Below, in pieces: positions 35,679-44,571 of a DNA stretch of 64,000 nucleotides (positions within the stretch are counted from its first letter, which is position 1; every line of letters starts with the position of its first letter). The stretch covers positions 1-64,000 of the forward strand of contig NZ_JAHMIN010000003.1 of the NCBI RefSeq assembly GCF_018986435.1, written 5' to 3'. The translations under genes and the position numbers were made by a program. This stretch comes from Hahella sp. HN01 (GTDB taxonomy: Bacteria; Pseudomonadota; Gammaproteobacteria; Pseudomonadales; Oleiphilaceae). The notes under the pieces are model-generated. The model was given only the letters and a program-made list of their open reading frames with translations. It did not search any database and was not told the origin of the DNA.

Positions 35679-37925
35679 ATGATATTGCTTTTCCGCCAGA
35701 TTCTCGTTTGCCTGTGTTGTAGCTTGATGCTGTGGCGAGTCGCCTCCGCGCAGATGGAGTTGCCTCCGCCTGCGGATGTGCGCGTGCTCATCGATATTTC
35801 CGGCAGCATGAAAAAGAATGACCCGAAAAACCTGCGGCGTCCGGCTCTTAATCTGGTGACGGAGCTGTTGCCTGTAGGCGATTCGGCGGGAGTATGGACA
35901 TTCGGGCAGTATGTGAATGAGCTGGCCCCGCATCAGGTCGTCGATCCCAATTGGCGTCGCTTGGCCAAGGACAAAGCCAAGGAAATCAGCTCGACGGCGT
36001 TATATACCAATATCGGCGCGGCGCTGGAGAAAGCTTCCGAGGACTTTGTAGAAGGTAAGGATTACAGCAACACGCACTTCATTCTGCTCACCGACGGCGT
36101 GGTGGATATCTCGCAAAAGCCGGGGGAAAACGTCGCGGAGCGGGATCGCGTTCTGACTCAGGTGCTGAAAAGAATCGCGAGCTTCGGCGCCAAAATTCAC
36201 ACCATTGCGCTATCCAAGAATGCGGATCAGATGCTGCTGCAACGGCTTTCTATTGGCAGTAATGGCATCAACGCGATTGCGGAAACGTCTGATCAGTTGA
36301 GTCGCGTCTTTCTGCAAGCCTTCGAGCGAGCGGCCCCGGCTGAAGAGGTGCCTCTGGAAGACAATGCATTTGATGTGGACTCCAGCATCGAAGAGTTTAC
36401 CGCCCTGGTGTTTCGCGCCAGCGAAAATGCGGAAACCGCCATTGTCGAGCCTACCGGCAAGCGCTTTACTGAAAAAGACCGTCCTGACTATGTTAAGTGG
36501 TTCAAGGCGGCGGGTTACGATTTGGTGACCGTACAACGGCCTCTGGAAGGGGAGTGGAAGCTGGACGCGGAGCTGGCCCCGGGCAGCCGGGTGACGGTCG
36601 TGAGCAATCTGAAAATGGTGGTGGACCCGCTGCCGGCGAACTTCTACGCGGGAGACCAGCTGGAGCTCAAGATCGGCTTTTTTGAAGACGGCGAATTGGT
36701 GCAAAACCGGACTTTTCTGGACTTGGTCGCGGTGGACGTCACCATTCGGACAGAGGACAACAAATCCGGCACCAAGCGGATTTCCAAAGAAGGCGCTCCT
36801 CCAGCCGATGGCGTCTTTCGTGAAAGTATCACCAAGCTCAAACAAGTCGGCAGGTACGAAGTGCTGGTGCAGGCCGATGGTCGCACATTCAAGCGGCAAT
36901 CTCGGCAGCTGATCTCTCTGAACGCGCCCATGGCGGTGGATCTTGAGGCCACCGGCGCTGGGGCGGATACGCGCTACAAAATTGTCATTAGTCCCCTCAG
37001 TCCAAATATCAACGAAGCGAAAACCTCAATTATCGCCAAGATCAAAGGGCCGGACGGCGGCAATCTGATTAAATCCATTCCCTTTACCCCGGAAACGGGG
37101 CGCTGGGAGTTGGAAGTCGACGCTACCCGGGGCGATGGCGTATATGAAGTCATGCTGAGGGTGGAAGGGGAAACCCGTTCTGGCTCCGCTTTCCGTTTCG
37201 AGCCTGACAGTGTGATGGCGGAGTTCCCTCGCCAGGAAGCGTCGCCGAATGAATATCGCTCATTGGTGAACGACAGCAGCGTGGAACAAATGAATGAGAC
37301 GCTGGTGGAGGAAACCGTTAAAGCCCCAGAGCCTCCGAAGCAGCCCGAAGAAGAGAGCATCGTAGCGCCGATTACACCGGAAATGCAGGATCAGGCGGCG
37401 ACGGAGCAGCAGGATGCGGCGGTGGAGGAAAAGGGCTCCAACGCCATGCTGTGGATTATCATCGCAGCCAGCGGCGCCACGTTACTGTTGCTGGCGGTAG
37501 GAGGCGGCTATTGGATCTACCGCAAACGCCGCATTGAAAAGGAAGTTCGAGAGCCGGTAGAGACCACCAAGCTGGATGATTCCGATGACGTTCCTTCCCT
37601 GGAAGAGTCCGGGCATGATCTGGAAGACGAGATAGAGCAGTTGGAACAGCCTATTGATGTCGCTGAAGAACCCTCTATGATGAATGAGGCGGACGACATG
37701 GAATTCGGCATGGAGGAAGCAGCGGAGCCGAAAAAAGAGGAGGAGGCCGAGCCGCCCATGAGTTCATTCGACGCTGAAGATACGGACGCAGAGTCGCTCG
37801 CCGACGAGATTCTGGCTTCCAATGAGAAAGCCAGGGATATGGATGATGAGTTCAACCTGGAAGATTTTGATATATCCGATACTGACGACCTCCCCGCTGG
37901 ATCGGAAGACGAAGACAAAAAGTAG
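35679..37925 (+). CDS. VWA-domain membrane protein, TIGR03503-like
   Basis: 748 residues. Signal peptide ends near ASA-QM (residue ~24). A von Willebrand A domain follows with an intact MIDAS motif DISGS (Asp39, Ser41, Ser43), a threonine and the DGV motif (LLTDGVVD). Middle beta domains resemble extracellular Ig-like folds. One membrane segment at ~589-612 (LWIIIAASGATLLLLAVGG), a YRKRR stop-transfer, then a ~130-residue very acidic cytoplasmic tail. A single-pass protein exposing a metal-dependent adhesion domain to the periplasm. Fourteen bp before the YafJ gene. Confidence 0.82.
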   Translation: MILLFRQILVCLCCSLMLWRVASAQMELPPPADVRVLIDISGSMKKNDPKNLRRPALNLVTELLPVGDSAGVWTFGQYVNELAPHQVVDPNWRRLAKDKAKEISSTALYTNIGAALEKASEDFVEGKDYSNTHFILLTDGVVDISQKPGENVAERDRVLTQVLKRIASFGAKIHTIALSKNADQMLLQRLSIGSNGINAIAETSDQLSRVFLQAFERAAPAEEVPLEDNAFDVDSSIEEFTALVFRASENAETAIVEPTGKRFTEKDRPDYVKWFKAAGYDLVTVQRPLEGEWKLDAELAPGSRVTVVSNLKMVVDPLPANFYAGDQLELKIGFFEDGELVQNRTFLDLVAVDVTIRTEDNKSGTKRISKEGAPPADGVFRESITKLKQVGRYEVLVQADGRTFKRQSRQLISLNAPMAVDLEATGAGADTRYKIVISPLSPNINEAKTSIIAKIKGPDGGNLIKSIPFTPETGRWELEVDATRGDGVYEVMLRVEGETRSGSAFRFEPDSVMAEFPRQEASPNEYRSLVNDSSVEQMNETLVEETVKAPEPPKQPEEESIVAPITPEMQDQAATEQQDAAVEEKGSNAMLWIIIAASGATLLLLAVGGGYWIYRKRRIEKEVREPVETTKLDDSDDVPSLEESGHDLEDEIEQLEQPIDVAEEPSMMNEADDMEFGMEEAAEPKKEEEAEPPMSSFDAEDTDAESLADEILASNEKARDMDDEFNLEDFDISDTDDLPAGSEDEDKK

Positions 37926-37938
37926 TTAACTTCTGAAC

Positions 37939-38742
37939 ATGTGCCAACTTCTTGGAATGAGCGCGAATGCGCCGACGGATATTTGTTTTTCCTGGACCGG
38001 TCTGATGTTTCGCGGCGGCCAGACCGGCCCGCATAAAGACGGCTGGGGCATCGCCTTTTATGAAGGCAAGGGGCTGCGTGAGTTCCGTGATCCCAATCCC
38101 AGCGCTACCTCAGAAATCGCGCGGTTTATCAGTCAGTATCCCATTAAAAGCCGTACGGTTATCAGCCACATCCGGCAGGCTAATGTCGGCGACATCAGCC
38201 TGGAAAACACTCACCCTTTTATCCGTGAACTGGGAGGCTATTACTGGTGTTTTGCGCATAACGGACAACTGAAATCCTATCAGGACCTGCCTTTGGGACG
38301 TTTTCGTCCGGTGGGGGAGACGGATAGCGAGCATGCGTTTTGCTGGCTGCTGGAAGACGTCGCCAGCGGCTGTAATGACTTCAACAGCCTGGAGTGCCTG
38401 GGCGGAAGGCTGTATCGGAATTGTCTGGAGCTGACGTCGAGAGGCGTGTTCAACATGCTGTTCACCAACTCGGAGTATCTGTTCGCGTATTGCTCCACCA
38501 AATTGTACTGGATCACCCGGCAGGCGCCCTTCGGCTGCGCTTCCTTGGAAGACGGCGAGATTCGGGTGAACTTCGAAGAGCACACCAATCCCACTGACAA
38601 AGTCACCATGATTGTCACGGAGCCGCTGACCGTCGATGAAGAGTGGCGACAAATGCGCCCAGGGGAATTAATCGCTTTTCGGGACGGCGCTGTCGCCGCC
38701 AGATGGTACGAAGAAGGGGCGGTGAAGCCCGCCGATACTTAA
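37939..38742 (+). CDS. yafJ: Class II glutamine amidotransferase, YafJ family
   Basis: 267 residues. The N-terminal Cys2 (MCQLLGMSA) is the Ntn nucleophile after Met removal. Family motifs HKDGWGIAFY, VISHIRQAN, NTHPFIRELG, FAHNGQL and a C-terminal MIVTEPLTVDEEW are present. Related to the glutaminase domain of GlmS/PurF but without a synthase partner domain. Substrate unknown; related proteins act on gamma-glutamyl compounds. Probably cotranscribed with the VWA gene. Confidence 0.93.
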   Translation: MCQLLGMSANAPTDICFSWTGLMFRGGQTGPHKDGWGIAFYEGKGLREFRDPNPSATSEIARFISQYPIKSRTVISHIRQANVGDISLENTHPFIRELGGYYWCFAHNGQLKSYQDLPLGRFRPVGETDSEHAFCWLLEDVASGCNDFNSLECLGGRLYRNCLELTSRGVFNMLFTNSEYLFAYCSTKLYWITRQAPFGCASLEDGEIRVNFEEHTNPTDKVTMIVTEPLTVDEEWRQMRPGELIAFRDGAVAARWYEEGAVKPADT

Positions 38743-38778
38743 AAGCAGATGAAAGTGAATCCCGCGAGTAAAAGCTCA

Positions 38779-38802
38779 AACGCCGGCGCGAAGGCCGGCG
38801 TT
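38779..38802. terminator. Bidirectional hairpin between yafJ and cysK
   Basis: AACGCCGGC and GCCGGCGTT form a 9-bp GC-rich stem with a 6-nt loop, between convergent genes. T-runs are short, so termination is probable rather than certain. Confidence 0.6.
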
Positions 38803-38808
38803 GTCCAA

Positions 38809-39774
38809 CTACTGCACGTTTTCCGCTTCAGTAAAGAAGTTGTCGAATAACGCCGTGGACAGGTAGCGTTCTGCGCTGTCCGGCAGAATAACCACGATAT
38901 TCTTGTCCTTGAACTCGTCACGCTCCGCCAAGCGAACCGCAACGGCCGCCGCGGCGCCGCAGGATATGCCGCAGAGGATGCCTTCTTCCCGCATCAGGCG
39001 ATGAGCCATTTCCATGGCCTCTTCGTTAGTGACTTGCTCAACCAGATCCACCATGTCCAAATCCAGGTTCTTCGGTACGAAGCCGGCGCCGATGCCCTGG
39101 ATTTTGTGAGGGGCGGGCTGTAATTCCTGGCCTTTGATAGTTTGAGTGATCACAGGGGAGGCAGTGGGCTCCACGGCCACGGATGTGATGTTTTTGCCCA
39201 TGGTGTTTTTGATGTAGCGAGAGACGCCGGTAATGGTGCCGCCGGTGCCGACGCCAGCGACCAGGACATCGATTGCGCCTTCCAGATCCCGCCAGATTTC
39301 CGGACCGGTGGTCTTTTCATGAATTTCAGGGTTGGCGGGGTTGTCGAACTGTTGCAGCATCAAGTGTTGCTGCGGGTCCTGAGAGACGATTTCCGACGCC
39401 TTCTCGATCGCGCCTTTCATGCCCTTGGGGCCTTCGGTCAGCACAATTTCCGCGCCCAGCGCTTTCATCGCCTTACGGCGCTCCAGGCTCATGGTGGCGG
39501 GCATGGTCAGAATCAGCTTATATCCCCGTGCGGCGGCGACAAAGGCGAGAGCAATACCGGTGTTGCCGCTGGTGGGCTCAACCAGGGTCATGCCTGGCTT
39601 GAGACGACCGGATTTCTCCGCATCCCATACCATGTTCGCGCCGATACGGCATTTCACAGAGTAGGCCGGGTTGCGGCCTTCAATTTTGGCGAACACATTG
39701 CCTTTGGTGACGCGATTCAGCTTCACCAGCGGCGTGTTGCCGATGGACATGGAGTTGTCTTCGTAGACGTTCAT
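38809..39774 (-). CDS. cysK: Cysteine synthase A (O-acetylserine sulfhydrylase)
   Basis: 321 residues. Makes cysteine from O-acetylserine and sulfide with PLP. The PLP lysine is Lys41 in [11 protein letters not shown]. The substrate loop TSGNTG, phosphate-binding GTGGTITG and the C-terminal [10 protein letters not shown] are as in CysK rather than CysM. Monocistronic; the 163-bp gap to the moxR gene carries promoters in both directions, but I did not identify a CysB site. Confidence 0.96.
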   Translation of the reverse strand: MNVYEDNSMSIGNTPLVKLNRVTKGNVFAKIEGRNPAYSVKCRIGANMVWDAEKSGRLKPGMTLVEPTSGNTGIALAFVAAARGYKLILTMPATMSLERRKAMKALGAEIVLTEGPKGMKGAIEKASEIVSQDPQQHLMLQQFDNPANPEIHEKTTGPEIWRDLEGAIDVLVAGVGTGGTITGVSRYIKNTMGKNITSVAVEPTASPVITQTIKGQELQPAPHKIQGIGAGFVPKNLDLDMVDLVEQVTNEEAMEMAHRLMREEGILCGISCGAAAAVAVRLAERDEFKDKNIVVILPDSAERYLSTALFDNFFTEAENVQ

Positions 39775-39937
39775 TACGTATCTCCTTGCAGATTAAGTAG
39801 ATTTCCCCGGCCATAACAATACGAGCGTGAGAGATAGCTTAGCGGCTGGCATGAAATATTTGAATGTTTTCGGGTAATATATCCGCTTATAACTCCTCTA
39901 ATAATTATGCATTCACACAACTTACAAGGTTTCACAC

Positions 39938-40780
39938 ATGAAGTTTTCCGGCACCAAGAATTATGTCGCCACTGACGATCTGCAGCTGGCGGTCAACGCG
40001 GCCATTCGATTGCAGCGGCCGCTTCTTATCAAAGGCGAACCCGGTACAGGCAAGACCATGCTGGCGGAAGAGCTGGCGGAAGCCCTGGGGGCGCCCCTGA
40101 TTCAATGGCATATCAAGTCCACCACCAAGGCCCAGCAAGGATTGTATGAATACGATGCGGTCTCGCGCCTGCGTGACTCCCAGCTGGGCGACGATCGTGT
40201 TCACGACATTCGCAACTACATCAAGAAAGGCAAGTTGTGGGAGGCGTTTGAGTCTGAGCAGCAGTCCGTGCTGCTGATCGATGAGATCGATAAAGCGGAT
40301 ATCGAGTTCCCCAACGACCTGTTGCTGGAGCTGGATAAAATGGAGTTCTACGTTTACGAGACGCAGGAGCGAATCCGTGCGACTACTCGGCCTATCGTCA
40401 TCATCACCAGCAACAACGAAAAAGAGCTGCCAGACGCTTTCTTGCGTCGCTGCTTCTTCCACTACATCAACTTCCCTGACAAAGACACCATGGAGTCGAT
40501 CATCGACGTCCATTACCCGGGCATTCAGCGTTCGCTGGTGAAGGACGCCTTGGATGTTTTCTTCGACGTGCGCAAAGTGCCCGGGTTGAAGAAGAAACCA
40601 TCTACATCGGAGTTGATAGACTGGCTCAAACTGCTGATGGCGGACAATCTCCCAGAGGATGTGTTGCGCAACCACGATCCCAGTCAGGCGATTCCTCCCT
40701 TGTACGGCGCCTTGGTGAAGAACGAGCAGGATGTCCACCTTTTGCAGAAACTGGCGTTCATGACGCGCAGAAAAGGCTGA
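39938..40780 (+). CDS. MoxR-type AAA+ ATPase
   Basis: 280 residues. Walker A GEPGTGKT (33-40), Walker B VLLIDEIDKAD, sensor 1 IITSNNEKELPDAFLRR. MoxR ATPases work with VWA-domain partners as chaperones or metal-insertion factors, and this gene is followed 54 bp later by such a partner. Substrate unknown. ATG 39938 is conserved in the family. Confidence 0.9.
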   Translation: MKFSGTKNYVATDDLQLAVNAAIRLQRPLLIKGEPGTGKTMLAEELAEALGAPLIQWHIKSTTKAQQGLYEYDAVSRLRDSQLGDDRVHDIRNYIKKGKLWEAFESEQQSVLLIDEIDKADIEFPNDLLLELDKMEFYVYETQERIRATTRPIVIITSNNEKELPDAFLRRCFFHYINFPDKDTMESIIDVHYPGIQRSLVKDALDVFFDVRKVPGLKKKPSTSELIDWLKLLMADNLPEDVLRNHDPSQAIPPLYGALVKNEQDVHLLQKLAFMTRRKG

Positions 40781-40834
40781 TCGCAGCAATGAGCGGACGC
40801 AATGCAGCGTCCGCGAGCAAAGGAGGACACATAT

Positions 40835-42013
40835 ATGTTGATTGATTTCTTCCTGACGCTGCGCAAGAACAAGGTGCCGGCGTCCTTACGGGAGCTGCTC
40901 GACCTGCTGGAGGCGCTGCAACAGGGGCTGGCGTTTGCGGATATGGATGACTTTTATTACCTGAGCCGCGCCTGTCTGGTAAAAGATGAAAAGCACTACG
41001 ACAAGTTCGATCAGGCTTTCGGCGTCTACTTCAAAGGACTGGAAGACCTGAATGCGGTGTTGGAGGCGCTGATCCCCGAAGATTGGCTGCGGGCGGAATT
41101 TGAAAAGCAGCTCACCGATGAGGAAAAGGCCAAGATTGAATCCCTGGGAGGCCTGGAAGAGCTGATCGAGGCGTTCAAAAAGCGACTTGAGGAGCAGAAA
41201 GAGCGTCATCAGGGCGGCAATAAATGGATCGGGACTGGCGGCACGTCGCCATTTGGAGCGAACGGCTATAACCCGGAAGGCATTCGCATCGGGCAGAACG
41301 GCTCCCGCAATCGCCGTGCGGTGAAGGTTTGGGAGCAGCGTACTTATAAAGATCTGGACGACTCCATCACCCTTGGCATTCGCAATATCAAGGTGGCGTT
41401 GCGTCGTCTGCGCAAATTCGCCCGTCAGGGCGCGGCGGAAGAGCTGGACATGCCGGATACTATCCGCAGCACCGCCAATAACGCCGGATACCTGGATATC
41501 AAGATGGTGCCGGAGCGCCATAACTCTGTAAAAGTGTTGCTGTTTTTCGATATTGGCGGCTCCATGGACCCGCATATTCGCGTGTGCGAGGAGCTGTTCT
41601 CCGCCGCGCGCAGCGAGTTCAAGCACATGGAGTACTATTACTTCCACAACTTCATTTATGAAGGCGTGTGGAAGAACAATATCCGCCGCGTCAGCGAAAC
41701 CATTCCAACCTGGGATATTCTGCATAAATACGCATCGGATTACCGGGTGATTTTTGTGGGCGACGCCAGTATGGCGCCTTATGAGATCACCCATCCCGGC
41801 GGCAGTATTGAGCATTGGAACGAAGAGGCCGGGGCGGTCTGGATGCAACGGGTGACGGATAAGTTCGACAAGGTGATCTGGCTGAATCCCTATCCCAAAG
41901 ACTATTGGGGCATGGGCGGCTCGTTGGAAATCACCCGTCAGTTGGTCAACCAGCATATGTATCCGCTCACCATTGATGGGCTGGAGCAGGGTATGAAGTA
42001 CCTGAGTAAGTAG
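40835..42013 (+). CDS. VWA-domain protein, CoxE-like partner of the MoxR ATPase
   Basis: 392 residues from ATG 40835, preceded by AAAGGAGG; the frame upstream to 40802 is non-coding. N-terminal helical region (LRKNKVPASLRELLDLLEAL, typical of CoxE-like proteins), then a VWA domain whose MIDAS is DIGGS (Asp239, Gly241, Ser243): the first serine is replaced by glycine, as is usual in this subfamily. No signal peptide, so cytoplasmic. Paired with MoxR in many proteobacteria; it may activate an unknown metalloenzyme. Confidence 0.88.
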   Translation: MLIDFFLTLRKNKVPASLRELLDLLEALQQGLAFADMDDFYYLSRACLVKDEKHYDKFDQAFGVYFKGLEDLNAVLEALIPEDWLRAEFEKQLTDEEKAKIESLGGLEELIEAFKKRLEEQKERHQGGNKWIGTGGTSPFGANGYNPEGIRIGQNGSRNRRAVKVWEQRTYKDLDDSITLGIRNIKVALRRLRKFARQGAAEELDMPDTIRSTANNAGYLDIKMVPERHNSVKVLLFFDIGGSMDPHIRVCEELFSAARSEFKHMEYYYFHNFIYEGVWKNNIRRVSETIPTWDILHKYASDYRVIFVGDASMAPYEITHPGGSIEHWNEEAGAVWMQRVTDKFDKVIWLNPYPKDYWGMGGSLEITRQLVNQHMYPLTIDGLEQGMKYLSK

Positions 42014-42033
42014 CTCCCCTCAGGATCTTTTCT

Positions 42034-42060
42034 AAGCGCCGTTGCTGGACGGCGCTTCTT
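42034..42060 (+). terminator. Terminator after the MoxR/VWA pair
   Basis: AAGCGCCGT (42034-42042), loop TGCTGG, ACGGCGCTT (42049-42057), then CTTTCC. It separates the MoxR/VWA pair from the module B operon. Confidence 0.7.
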
Positions 42061-42266
42061 TCCTTACTTTCTCTTCTATTGCTTACCTTATTGCGCTGCG
42101 CTGGCGAATCAGGCGTCAGTGGCGAACGCTAACCATGTCTCGTTTTGTAAACATTTGTGTAGTTTGGTGAATCGAGTTCACACTATCGCCGGCGACCCGG
42201 TGCTACCATGGCTTTCGTCTCTTTCTGCGTTCACCCGAGAGTTCGGCTCTCACAAGGGTATTGAGG

Positions 42267-42791
42267 ATGAAGGCTTTGCGAATAATTCCAAGAATAATCA
42301 TCACAGCGTTGCACATACTGACATTCGTCATTTCCTCCCAGGCTCATAGCGCCGCGACCGAGCGGGATATGGAGGCCCTCAAGCAGCGCGTCATCGAGCT
42401 CAACCGCGAGCTATATAAACTGCAGGAAGAAGTCCTGTATCCCATCGACACGCAAGTGGTGTTTTTTCTGGCCGTAGATGAAAACGTCGGTTTTGAGCTG
42501 GATTCCGTCGAGCTCACTCTGGACGGCGACATGGCGACCACTTACCTCTACTCCGCACGTGAACTGCAGGCATTGCAGCGCGGCGGCGTGCAACGTCTGT
42601 TTATGGGAAATCTGCCTGCGGGCGCGCACAAGGCGGTGGCGGTTTTCAATGGACGCAGCGCCGGCGACAAATACCTGAGAAAAGCGGCGACACTGTCTTT
42701 CAATAAAGAAAACGGCTCTAAATACCTGGAATTGCGGGTGCAGGGCGATGGCGTCAGAACGCCCCGTTTTCTGATCAGAGAGCTGCGCTAG
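42267..42791 (+). CDS. Module B gene 1: small exported protein paralogous to 17103-17699
   Basis: 174 residues from ATG 42267, with GAGG immediately upstream; TTG 42261 is an alternative. Signal peptide ends near AHS-AAT (residue ~28). The mature domain shares blocks with the module A protein: LKQRVIELNRELYKLQEEVL, TQVVFFLAVD, GGVQRLFMGNLPAG and KYLELR. Unlike module A it lacks the acidic N-terminal linker. First gene of a nine-gene run ending in the TonB-like protein. The family is unknown to me; the conserved helix-plus-beta plan suggests a periplasmic accessory of the TPR proteins. Confidence 0.7.
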   Translation: MKALRIIPRIIITALHILTFVISSQAHSAATERDMEALKQRVIELNRELYKLQEEVLYPIDTQVVFFLAVDENVGFELDSVELTLDGDMATTYLYSARELQALQRGGVQRLFMGNLPAGAHKAVAVFNGRSAGDKYLRKAATLSFNKENGSKYLELRVQGDGVRTPRFLIRELR

Positions 42792-42840
42792 GCGCTGCTG
42801 ATTACGGTCGAACGTCATGAAAGGGGATGTAACGCCAACC

Positions 42841-44571
42841 ATGCATCGAATGTCCGTCCTGCTGCTGATTCTGAATGCTCTGTGCATGCTCGCCAGCGCT
42901 GTGCGGGCGCAAGAAGCCGCCGACGAATTACTGCACCGGGAAGCTCTGTTTCACTACTACACGAATGACTTTCTACAATCCCTGGTGCTGTTGGAGAACG
43001 AGCACCTTGGCTCCAATCATGTGGATAATCAATATCATAACCTGAACCATATTCTCGCCATCGAATCCGGTCTGGAGTTCGGTATGCGTCGTAATGCGGA
43101 GTCGCTCCTAGAGCATTTGCAATTTACCGCCAGAGAACCCGAGGTTAAACAGCAGGCGCAAATGATCAAGGGGCGTCTCGCCTATCGCGATGGCGAGTGG
43201 GGAGAGGCAGTGGAGTTGTTCGCCGGAGCGATGAAAGGGATGGCCCGGGATCGCAAAGACGAAGCCCTCTACTATATGGCGAACAGCTACCTGCAACTGC
43301 GGCGCCCGCAGGAGGCGGCCAAGGTTCTTGGTGAGGCCTCCCAGGGCAGTCTGTGGGCTGCGCATGGCTATTATAACCTGGGAGTGAATTACGCCGCGGA
43401 TGATCCTGATTCTTCTCGCGCGTTGGTCGCGCTTCGCGTCGCTGCAGCCATGGCTGATGACAGTTATGAAGGGCGCGAGTTGAGTGATCGTGTCCTGTTG
43501 GCGGCGGGCCATATCGCTTTGCTGGACAAGGATTACAACAAAGCCCTGTCGTTCCTGAAAAACGTTCATGCTTCCGGTCCGGGAGCGCCGGCGGCGATCT
43601 ATGACTACGGCATGGCGTTCGCGGGACTGGGACGTTATCGCACGGCTATTCAATCCTGGCATCGGGCTAAAAAATTCGCCCTCACGTCTTCCGGCGTTGC
43701 GGAGACCTTCCAGGCCATCGCCTATGGTTATGAGCAGGAAAAGCTGCGAGCCACCGCCATTGACGCGTACCTGGAAGCCATCGCCGTGTATGAGAAAGAA
43801 AAGCGTCAGGTCGATGAAGTCGTGACCGAAATCAACGCTAAAGGCGTGTTGGACTTGCTGCTGCAGGCGCCATTGCAGAACGGCGAAGTGGAATGGTATC
43901 TGGCTACGGATCTGCTCACCAATACGCCAAAGATCGCCTTTGTTCATTATTTGATGGATAAGCCTGATTTCTTTCCCTTCGCCAAAGAATTGCTGCAAAT
44001 GCACGGTTTACTGCAGTCGCTGCAAAATGGCGCGCAACGCATGGAGATCTTCTCCGCCGCCCTGGAGCGCCGCGCGCGTCAGGCGAAGCAGGGCGCCGCT
44101 GGAGCGCTTGCAAAAATGCGTCCGCAACAACTCAATCAACTGGTGTCGGAACGCAATGCGCTGGCCAAGTCCGCCGCCCAGGCTTCCGACGATCAAAAGG
44201 CGTTGCAACTGCTGGCGTTGCGCGAGCTGGACGAGAAGTTAAATCAACTCAAGGATAATTTTGTCAGTGTTCAGGGCGGCCTGCGCCAGGGCGGCGATCT
44301 CTACAAGACGCAACTACGCAAAGTTGAAACTCTGCAAAAAGAGTTCTCCGCCATGCATCGAGAACTGGCGGGGAAAATCAACGATTATGATAAGAAACTG
44401 TCACAACTGGCGGTCAAGTTGTTGCAGCAGCACTGGCGCGAAATAGACGGCTATCATGTGCGTAGCCAATTGGCGTTGGTGAATTTGTATGACGATTTGG
44501 CTGTGGCGGAGCTGCGTAAGAAGCAGCCTGTTGCGCCAGATGCGGCGACAGCCGGGGAGGGGGTGTTATGA
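42841..44571 (+). CDS. Module B gene 2: exported TPR/coiled-coil protein
   Basis: 576 residues from ATG 42841 (signal peptide MHRMSVLLLILNALCMLASA, cleaved before QEA). ATG 42817 is also in frame and has the weaker signal peptide. TPR-like helical hairpins cover ~30-340 (ALYYMANSYLQLRRPQEAAKV, AHGYYNLGVNYAADD); the rest is coiled coil (LNQLVSERNALAKSAAQA). Same architecture and position as the protein at 17737-19659. Overlaps the next gene by 4 bp. Confidence 0.75.
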   Translation: MHRMSVLLLILNALCMLASAVRAQEAADELLHREALFHYYTNDFLQSLVLLENEHLGSNHVDNQYHNLNHILAIESGLEFGMRRNAESLLEHLQFTAREPEVKQQAQMIKGRLAYRDGEWGEAVELFAGAMKGMARDRKDEALYYMANSYLQLRRPQEAAKVLGEASQGSLWAAHGYYNLGVNYAADDPDSSRALVALRVAAAMADDSYEGRELSDRVLLAAGHIALLDKDYNKALSFLKNVHASGPGAPAAIYDYGMAFAGLGRYRTAIQSWHRAKKFALTSSGVAETFQAIAYGYEQEKLRATAIDAYLEAIAVYEKEKRQVDEVVTEINAKGVLDLLLQAPLQNGEVEWYLATDLLTNTPKIAFVHYLMDKPDFFPFAKELLQMHGLLQSLQNGAQRMEIFSAALERRARQAKQGAAGALAKMRPQQLNQLVSERNALAKSAAQASDDQKALQLLALRELDEKLNQLKDNFVSVQGGLRQGGDLYKTQLRKVETLQKEFSAMHRELAGKINDYDKKLSQLAVKLLQQHWREIDGYHVRSQLALVNLYDDLAVAELRKKQPVAPDAATAGEGVL

